Shown: one piece after another, positions 58,135 through 64,000 of the stretch
How the letters are laid out: each line of letters begins with the position of its first letter
How positions within the stretch are numbered: position 1 is the first letter of the stretch
From: Rhodopirellula baltica SH 1
GTDB lineage: Bacteria > Planctomycetota > Planctomycetia > Pirellulales > Pirellulaceae
Reading direction: 5' to 3'
Assembly: GCF_000196115.1 (NCBI RefSeq)
Contig: NC_005027.1
Location: forward strand, 6,196,001 to 6,260,000
Length of the DNA: 64,000 nucleotides
Notes under the pieces: model-generated
Databases searched by the model: none
The model's input: the letters and a program-made list of their open reading frames with translations, nothing else
Told to the model about the DNA's origin: nothing
Translations under genes and position numbers: made by a program

Positions 58135-58215
58135 GGATGCCAAGTCCTCAGTCGCTAACCGAATCGCGGCGACCCATTCGAATTTTGCTTTTGTTCTCTG
58201 CCTTGGTGCAATCCA

Positions 58216-59379
58216 ATGTCATTCCCTGCTAGCACAACCAATGCAACCTCCTCCGGCGGTGTGATGGGCTTTTTGCGAAAGCTCAACTCGATCGAGGTGG
58301 GAGGTCCCAAGCGAGGTGTTCCCAAAGGATGCGAGTCGACTCGCATTCCGCCGGTGCCACTTGCGCAGCTGATGCGGTTGTTGCTGATGTTGCTTCAGAA
58401 TGGCCTGACGTTGCCGAAGGCGCTCGGCTCACTCGCGATGGACAATTCCAATCGCAAGTACAGCAGCGTTCTGATGCGGATGCGAAGCACCATCATGGCG
58501 GGTGGATCCATCAGCGACGCAATGGCACGCTATCCAAGAACGTTCAACAAGATGCAGGTCCAGCAAGTCCGATTGGGCGAGCGCAGCGGTTCGCTGGAGA
58601 TGGCTCTCTTGCGAGTCTGTGAGCAAGTCGAACGCAAGGTTGCACTGCGAAAACGAATTTTCAAAAAGATCAGCTACCCCGTCCTGATCAGTGTGGCGGG
58701 TTTGGGATTGATGATTTTCATGTGCGTGGTCGTCGTGCCCGAGTTTGAAACCGTCTACACCGCCAGCGGTGTGGATTTGCCGCCGGTGACTCAGTTTGTC
58801 ACGGGAATGAGCCGGTTCATGTTGACCAAAGGGTTGCTCGCATTTCCTTTGGGATTTGTCGCAATCATTCTGTGGATCTGTGGCCGTCGCAATCCACGTA
58901 TCGCCTCAAAGATGGACGCTGTCTTCTTGCGAATTCCCGTCGTGGGACCATGGCTACGCGATGCTGCCGTGTTGCAGTTCATTGAAGCTACCTCGGCAAT
59001 GGTTCAGTGCGGATACAAACCCATTGAGGCCATCGAAGTCGCCTCGACCTGCGTGAAAAATCGCTGCGTGCGAAGCGCGATCGAAGACATTAACCATGGC
59101 GTGCGCCGTGGCGAAAAGCTGAGCGTCGAGCTTGGCAGGTACGAACGTTTTTTTCCACCAACGTTGTGCCAGTTGATCGGTGTAGGTGAGCAATCGGGCG
59201 AGTTCGCTCGTTCGCTTTCGGGCACCTGCGATCACTTGCGCGAACGATTGGAATCTCGAATTGAAGCTTCCGTGGGAATGCTCGAGCCCATCCTTACGAT
59301 TTCGTTGGCAATCATGATCGGCGGCATGGTGCTGTCGATTTACACGCCGATGTTCCACATGTTTGAAGTTCTCGAATGA
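58216..59379 (+). CDS. Type II secretion / type IV pilus inner membrane protein (GspF/PilC)
   Basis: A 387-residue protein with two GspF repeats (PLAQLMRLLLMLLQNGLTLP and AVLQFIEATSAMVQCGYKPI) and three membrane helices (YPVLISVAGLGLMIFMCVVV, GLLAFPLGFVAIILWICG, ILTISLAIMIGGMVLSIY). It is the platform protein that contacts the GspE ATPase. It overlaps the pseudopilin gene by four bases. Confidence 0.9.
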   Translation: MSFPASTTNATSSGGVMGFLRKLNSIEVGGPKRGVPKGCESTRIPPVPLAQLMRLLLMLLQNGLTLPKALGSLAMDNSNRKYSSVLMRMRSTIMAGGSISDAMARYPRTFNKMQVQQVRLGERSGSLEMALLRVCEQVERKVALRKRIFKKISYPVLISVAGLGLMIFMCVVVVPEFETVYTASGVDLPPVTQFVTGMSRFMLTKGLLAFPLGFVAIILWICGRRNPRIASKMDAVFLRIPVVGPWLRDAAVLQFIEATSAMVQCGYKPIEAIEVASTCVKNRCVRSAIEDINHGVRRGEKLSVELGRYERFFPPTLCQLIGVGEQSGEFARSLSGTCDHLRERLESRIEASVGMLEPILTISLAIMIGGMVLSIYTPMFHMFEVLE

Positions 59380-59735
59380 TGCGTGACTCAATTGCAATCC
59401 AAGCATCGCTTCGTCGTCTCTCGCGACGCGGGGCGTTCAGCATTCTCGAGATCATCGTGGCGCTCACAATCGCAACGATGTTTGCGATGACGGGATTGGC
59501 GTTCGTGCAAACACATGGCGAGACCGCGAAGTCACGAGCATGCGAAGGTACTCGGTCGATGCTGCAGCGTGATGTCGAGTTGTACGAGCACGAAAACGGG
59601 CGTTCGCCTGGGCGAACGCTTCGTGAACTGGCCGATGAAGATTACACCGGCGTGAGCCTGCCGACCTGCCCAACGTCCGGAAACGCCTACGGTCTAGACA
59701 ATGGGGAGGTCGTCTGCCCCACCCATGGCAAGTGA
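59376..59735 (+). CDS. Type II secretion pseudopilin (GspG-like)
   Basis: A 119-residue protein with a class III prepilin signal: basic leader LRRLSRRGA, then FSILEIIVALTIATMFAMTG, where cleavage would leave Phe with Glu at +5. The C-terminal globular part is short (YEHENGRSPGRTLRELADED, CPTSGNAYGLDNGEVVCPT) with two Cys. It is exported and assembled by GspE/F. Confidence 0.85.
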   Translation: MMRDSIAIQASLRRLSRRGAFSILEIIVALTIATMFAMTGLAFVQTHGETAKSRACEGTRSMLQRDVELYEHENGRSPGRTLRELADEDYTGVSLPTCPTSGNAYGLDNGEVVCPTHGK

Positions 59736-60485
59736 TCAGCGAATTGAAATCGCGGTCTGCAAAGGTCGCAAGACGCTGTCAATCAAGTACTCGTCGACCA
59801 AGTCGCGGCACAACTGCGACAATCGCGTGAACTCATCCGCATAGTTTTCCTTGGCGCCCAAGGAATCATAGCGTCGGACCATCATGTAAACGCTGAGCTG
59901 TTCCTCGGTGAATTCACCGGTTCGAATTTGGAACGCACCCGTTCGAGATTCAAAACTGATCCGGCACTGAGTCTTGCAGTCTTCGTCCAGCGCGAACTGA
60001 ACGACCGGTTCATTGGAAAGCAACTTGCCATAGGGCAGCTGCGTGAACTTTTCTAAGCCGGGGGCGATGCCGATCGCTTCGGTCACGATCTCGTTGTGGT
60101 TGCCTTTGCAGACAAAGTCGAAACCGAGCATCACGGTCAATGCTTCGCAGTCCAGCGGGCTGACGGACAATTCGTACGGCACCAATTCCAACACAGCTCG
60201 GTGTTGCTCGCACGCATCTTCGTAAGTTGATGGGCTGACCATGCCGCTGTTGACTCGCTTGGGTTCAACCGACACCCAGCGATACGATCCGCTGTCTTTC
60301 TCCTTTTCTTCTTCCAGCACGTATTCGTCTTTTTCACGCGCATAGAAATTCGCCATCTTAGGATAACGACGCTGGACCTGTTCAAAGTAGTGCAGGACTG
60401 ATTCGCGACCTTGCGGCAACTCCATTTCGGTGGACAGATTCATGTTCACGTAATATTCGTCGCCGAATGTGCCGTAATCACTCAT
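59736..60485 (-). CDS. Hypothetical protein
   Basis: A 249-residue soluble acidic protein, ATG at 60485. Stretches such as MELPQGRESVLHYFEQVQRR, LSVSPLDCEALTVMLGFDFV and DEFTRLSQLCRDLVDEYLID look structured, but I recognise no family. It is convergent with the pseudopilin gene with no gap. The style suggests a conserved planctomycete protein. Confidence 0.6.
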   Translation of the reverse strand: MSDYGTFGDEYYVNMNLSTEMELPQGRESVLHYFEQVQRRYPKMANFYAREKDEYVLEEEKEKDSGSYRWVSVEPKRVNSGMVSPSTYEDACEQHRAVLELVPYELSVSPLDCEALTVMLGFDFVCKGNHNEIVTEAIGIAPGLEKFTQLPYGKLLSNEPVVQFALDEDCKTQCRISFESRTGAFQIRTGEFTEEQLSVYMMVRRYDSLGAKENYADEFTRLSQLCRDLVDEYLIDSVLRPLQTAISIR

Positions 60486-60870
60486 GTCGTTTTCACTCAA
60501 TGAAAAGATGGTTGACGGATGAACGCCAGGGAGAAGATCGTTCCGTTGTAGCCGTTGCCGATGACCTCGGCCAGTCACAACGTTTCTTCGTTGACGATCG
60601 GTGGATCACTCTCGTTTTCGTCACTGGTTGGGAACGGGTGAACAACAGGCGACGTAGCGGAAGGACGCGAGCCCTCCGGTTCCTCGCCGGGCGGCTTGCG
60701 CCGCACCGCTAACATCGTCATTTGTTATTCACGCCTTCCTTAGTTTATCACCGCGGAGTCGGTGAGGAGGCGTCTCGCTGCGTGCTTTGCGCGAATGCGA
60801 CGAGTTCATGCCTGGCGAAACGCGAATCTCAATGACGCAAAGGGATGATTGGGAGTTCGCGTTTTGTAGT
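60486..60870. other. Intergenic region without a recognised gene
   Basis: No convincing frame, tRNA or strong hairpin. It separates two minus-strand genes. Confidence 0.4.
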
Positions 60871-62676
60871 TCACGCCGAATGCGGAACGGCGGCCAAGTT
60901 GCTAATGGGAACTTCGTTTTCTTCCATCTCGTGGTCGCTGAGGCGGTACGGCAGGATCACCCAAAAGGTACTTCCTCGCCCCAGTTCGCTCTGGAAGTCG
61001 ATTTCTCCGCCCAAGAGAACAGCGAGCTCTTTGACGATCGATAGGCCCAAGCCCGTGCCAGCGAATTCGCGAGTCAGGCCGTCGCCATCGAGCACCTTTT
61101 TGCTCTGCCGGAATTTTTGAAAGATGATCGGCTGATCTTCGTCGGCCACACCTACCCCAGTGTCCGTCACCGACAATCGGAAGCGATCGTCATGAAGATC
61201 GACCACGCGAACGGTGATCATTCCGCCTTCGGGAGTGAACTTGATCGCGTTGCTGAGCAAGTTGTTGAGGATTTGGCCGAGTTTGTTTGGGTCTTGATAA
61301 GCGACCGGCAGATCTTCAGGCACTTCCACGGACAGTGAAATGTTTTTGTCTTCGGACAATGACTGGATCATGTCGCACTGAGCGCCGACCAATCGCGACA
61401 ATTGAAACTCGCTCCGGCGAACTTCCATCTTGCCGGCTTCCACTTTCGCAAGATCGAGAATGTCGTTGATCATCTCCAAAAGAAGTCGACCACTCTTTTG
61501 AATGTTGGATGCATATCGACGTTGCTTTTCCGACAGTGAATCGATGCCTTGCAGAACCTCTGAAAATCCGATGATGCTGTTCAGCGGCGTGCGAAGTTCA
61601 TGGCTCATGTTGGCAAGGAAGTCCGTCTTCAAACGGTTCGCTTCGTAGAGCTGCAGGTTCAACTGAGCGAATTGGTCGACCCGCGCGTCGAGCTCTCGGT
61701 TGACGCTTTGCAATTGAGTCTGTGTTTCGGTCAAGTGGCGAAGCATTCGGTTGAAAGCATCGGCCAATTCGCGGAACTCGTCATCGGTTGAGATGTTCGC
61801 ACGTTGGTTGGTGTCGCCATGCGTGATCGCGTCGCTGACGTCACGCAGGTGCAGCAGCGGTTGCAGCACCAGGTAACGAACAATCGCGTGCAGCACGAAC
61901 AGCGTCACGGCCACGATGAACATCGCGATCGAAACCACGATGGCTCGAATGCCCGTCATGTCTTTGACGATCTTGTCGTCGGGCATACTGACCCGCTTGA
62001 CTCGGTACGGCAGTTGAGCGGCGAGCTTGGCGGGATCTTCGTCCTTGGACAGCGAGATAATTTCGCCACTTGGAACATGGCACGGAACGCAGTCGTACGT
62101 CATGAAGACAGGTTCGTAGTAGACGTAGCGACCGTTCGTGGGACCGAGCTCTTTGAAGACGGGCCGGTTGGCCGGACCGATCCGGCTCATCGCCGCATCG
62201 TCGGCCAAGTCGACGGCTTTGCTCAGGTCGATCGGATCACCGGACAGCAATCGTTCCAGCCGAGCTCGGAATTGAGGTTCGAGGTCTTGAAGCAGTTTCA
62301 GTTCGCTCGGTTCCGTCGGCGCGGTCGGTGCGGGTAGGTTTTCAAACGGTTGCGGATCGTCGAGTCCCAAGATGTCGAACTCGATGTCCTGGCTGAGCAA
62401 CTGCGAACGAAGATCGGCGATCTTCTGCCGCGTCATCTCGAGCTTGTTCTCGGGCAAGTGTTCCGTGTAAGTCGCTGCGGCGTGGATGAGCATCATCTCC
62501 GTCGCGGCGGCGTCTCGGGCTTGCTGCTGAGTCGTGCTGCTGACCCAGCGATCGGCGAGCAAGAACACCATGCAAAACGCTCCGCACATCAGCACGACCA
62601 ACGCCGAGCCAAAGAACAGCAAGCATTTGCGTTCCAGGCTCATCGATGAGAACAGGCTTTGGATGAACCTCAGCAT
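60871..62676 (-). CDS. Heme-sensing (DUF3365-type) sensor histidine kinase
   Basis: A 601-residue kinase, ATG at 62676. A first transmembrane helix (LLFFGSALVVLMCGAFCMVF) is followed by a periplasmic domain of about 210 residues with a c-type heme site CVPCH (Cys196, Cys199, His200). Then come a second helix (SIAMFIVAVTLFVLHAIV), a HAMP domain, HisKA with FLANMSHELRTPLNS (His about 359) and HATPase (NNLLSNAIKF, DTGVGV, GTGLGLSIV). It should sense redox state or gas via heme. No response regulator is adjacent. Confidence 0.88.
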   Translation of the reverse strand: MLRFIQSLFSSMSLERKCLLFFGSALVVLMCGAFCMVFLLADRWVSSTTQQQARDAAATEMMLIHAAATYTEHLPENKLEMTRQKIADLRSQLLSQDIEFDILGLDDPQPFENLPAPTAPTEPSELKLLQDLEPQFRARLERLLSGDPIDLSKAVDLADDAAMSRIGPANRPVFKELGPTNGRYVYYEPVFMTYDCVPCHVPSGEIISLSKDEDPAKLAAQLPYRVKRVSMPDDKIVKDMTGIRAIVVSIAMFIVAVTLFVLHAIVRYLVLQPLLHLRDVSDAITHGDTNQRANISTDDEFRELADAFNRMLRHLTETQTQLQSVNRELDARVDQFAQLNLQLYEANRLKTDFLANMSHELRTPLNSIIGFSEVLQGIDSLSEKQRRYASNIQKSGRLLLEMINDILDLAKVEAGKMEVRRSEFQLSRLVGAQCDMIQSLSEDKNISLSVEVPEDLPVAYQDPNKLGQILNNLLSNAIKFTPEGGMITVRVVDLHDDRFRLSVTDTGVGVADEDQPIIFQKFRQSKKVLDGDGLTREFAGTGLGLSIVKELAVLLGGEIDFQSELGRGSTFWVILPYRLSDHEMEENEVPISNLAAVPHSA

Positions 62677-62998
62677 GAGTTTCCAGGGCAGGACTCCGAT
62701 TCGGTCAGAACGGTCAAAACCGGTTCCGCCAGACGGAGAAGAGTCGGATGGGAAAGCCCCATTTTGCCTAAAACGGAAGGCCGCGACGAGACGAATTGTG
62801 CGTTTCGTGCTCGAAGCCAGTCGTTTCAACCGTTTTTTTTGTCATTCCTTGACTCGGAGGGCACAGAGATTGGTCCGTAAATCGCAGCAGAAATGCTTGT
62901 TTGCCCCTCCCGGCACAACTAGGATGCGAGACTAATTCACGATCCCATCCGATCACACTTCGCCTCTTGTTTTCCCGCCTTCTGACTCTGAGAATACG
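62677..62998. other. Intergenic region between divergent genes
   Basis: The kinase frame stays open upstream but looks unconserved. It should hold promoters for the kinase and the exported Cys-rich protein. Confidence 0.4.
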
Positions 62999-64000
62999 AT
63001 GAATCGTTCCCTTCGCCTTGCACTGCAGTGGACGTTGGTGGTCTGCATGATCGCCATTTTGAGCGTCAGTCCCGCTTCGGCCGGATGGCTCTTGAAGCGA
63101 ATTCACAGCAAAAATGCTGACTGCTGTGAAATCGCAACGGACACCTGCTGCACCGCTCCAGAGCCCGTCTGTTGCGTTCCCGCTCCGGAACCCGTTTGCT
63201 GCGAACCAGCACCAATCAGCTGCGAACCAGCCCCGACCTGCTGCGACAGCGTCGAGATCGTCCCAGCTCCAGTCGCTTCGGATGCATGTTGCGGTTCAGT
63301 GGTCTCGCCAATGAGCGAAGGCATCATCATCGAACAACCGATCTACGGTGAATCGACCATCGTTCCCATGGCCGAAGGTCACGTGATCGAAGGCGAAATC
63401 ATGGAAGCTCCCGCGATGCCAGCGGAAGATTCCACTCAGGTTGCTCCGCCCGTTCCCGCTGAATCTGAAGTCGAGCAGCCTGCCATCGAGCCTCAAGCGG
63501 ATCCAGCTGCCAATGCGGAAGTTGAAGACCCCATGCCGATCGAAGAACCTGCTGAAGAAGCACCGGTCGTCGAGCCACCGGCTGAAGAGCCCGTGATGGA
63601 AGAGCCCGCTGTTGAAGAACCTGTCGCAGAAGAGCCTGCGGTGGAAGAACCAGCCGCCGACTTGTTCCCCGCTGAGGACAACCCGTTCCCACAAGATGCA
63701 CCTGCCGAAGAAGCTCCGGCGTTCGACATGCCAGCCGAAGATGCACCCGTTGAGGAAGCTCCCGCGGACGACGCTTTTGGCGATCTGTTCGGTGGTGAGG
63801 CTGAAATGCCAGCTGAGCCTGCCACACCAGATGTGCAGACACCTGATACTCAATCCGTTGACGATTTGTTTGGTGGCGACGCTGCACCGGCCGACCCCGT
63901 GATGCCAGAAACACCAGCGGAAACGCCTGCTGACGATGGTTTTGGCGACCTGTTTGGTGGCGAAGCCGAAGCACCTGCTGACATGCCCGCCGAACAGCCT
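62999..64000 (+). CDS. Exported Cys/Pro/Glu-rich repeat protein, 3' end outside the window
   Basis: The frame from ATG at 62999 is open for 334 codons to the window end. A signal peptide (ALQWTLVVCMIAILSVSPAS) is followed by a Cys-Cys-rich region with repeated APEPVCC-type units (residues about 40-100). A long Pro/Glu/Ala-rich part then carries repeated FGDLFGGE or DDLFGGD motifs, at least three before the edge. It is probably a periplasmic or wall-linked protein. The paired Cys could bind metal or cross-link. No known domain. Confidence 0.75.
   Translation, partial: MNRSLRLALQWTLVVCMIAILSVSPASAGWLLKRIHSKNADCCEIATDTCCTAPEPVCCVPAPEPVCCEPAPISCEPAPTCCDSVEIVPAPVASDACCGSVVSPMSEGIIIEQPIYGESTIVPMAEGHVIEGEIMEAPAMPAEDSTQVAPPVPAESEVEQPAIEPQADPAANAEVEDPMPIEEPAEEAPVVEPPAEEPVMEEPAVEEPVAEEPAVEEPAADLFPAEDNPFPQDAPAEEAPAFDMPAEDAPVEEAPADDAFGDLFGGEAEMPAEPATPDVQTPDTQSVDDLFGGDAAPADPVMPETPAETPADDGFGDLFGGEAEAPADMPAEQP

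Overview
The window looks like the chromosome of a planctomycete of the Rhodopirellula/Pirellulaceae type. This is an inference from gene content: PQQ-propeller and YHYH secreted proteins, a squalene-cyclase-like repeat protein with a transmembrane anchor plus a Tat-exported relative, a heme-sensing histidine kinase, an acidic-tailed ScpB, and a GspE/F/G set. No database search was possible.

Region 1 (1-6000) is a minus-strand RNA array. From about 1615 to 5997 it holds 38 ordinary-order tRNA genes whose anticodons together cover all 20 amino acids. At its 3' side (14-2092) the array changes into ten tandem units that share one RNA scaffold: a covarying outer helix, a conserved leader (ACUGCCG-N3-CGGA, then NUACAU) and a conserved tail (CCUCUGGUC, then ACUUCGU). 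In six units the scaffold encloses a circularly permuted tRNA (3' half first, then a short loop, then the 5' half). In one it holds a tRNA-like fold in normal order, in one a larger unknown RNA, and in two only a tiny hairpin. This is the most unusual thing in the window. Small ORFs sit inside the array, including a SEC-C zinc-motif protein.

Region 2 (6.4-14.2 kb) holds house genes: a DUF1569 protein, a CoA-binding protein (with a duplicated C-terminal fragment at 13.5 kb), exported PQQ and YHYH proteins, and an ECF sigma/anti-sigma pair carrying a REP-like palindrome in frame.

Region 3 (14.2-25.1 kb, all plus strand) is a redox and thiol island. It has a MarR regulator behind a 27-bp palindrome, two alkyl-sulfatase-like metallo-beta-lactamases and a mosaic gene built from MBL ends plus a YciI-like domain. 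It also has DoxX, SDR, siderophore-reductase-like, cytochrome-b-like and NmrA genes, a broken alcohol dehydrogenase, and EgtD/EgtB for ergothioneine-type thiol synthesis.

Region 4 (25.2-30.3 kb) holds assorted small enzymes: CIA30, tautomerase, a DUF1905/YdeI/CsaA fusion, PhzF, an HD hydrolase and AlkD-like repair. Region 5 (30.4-38.1 kb, minus) is a tightly overlapping cassette: a 669-residue serine-rich protein, a Cys-motif protein, a glycosyltransferase/sulfotransferase fusion, two GT2 enzymes, a further glycosyltransferase-like protein, a radical SAM enzyme and a Pro-rich protein. It may make a heavily modified serine-rich surface polymer.

Region 6 (38-64 kb) holds membrane proteins, a nitroreductase, initiator tRNA, the two squalene-cyclase-like proteins around an ABC-2 exporter, and a DnaA-like gene with a consensus DnaA box just upstream. 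It continues with a cysteine desulfurase, ScpB, a degenerate receiver followed by GspE/F/G, a heme-binding histidine kinase, and the start of a Cys/Pro/Glu-rich exported protein cut by the window edge.
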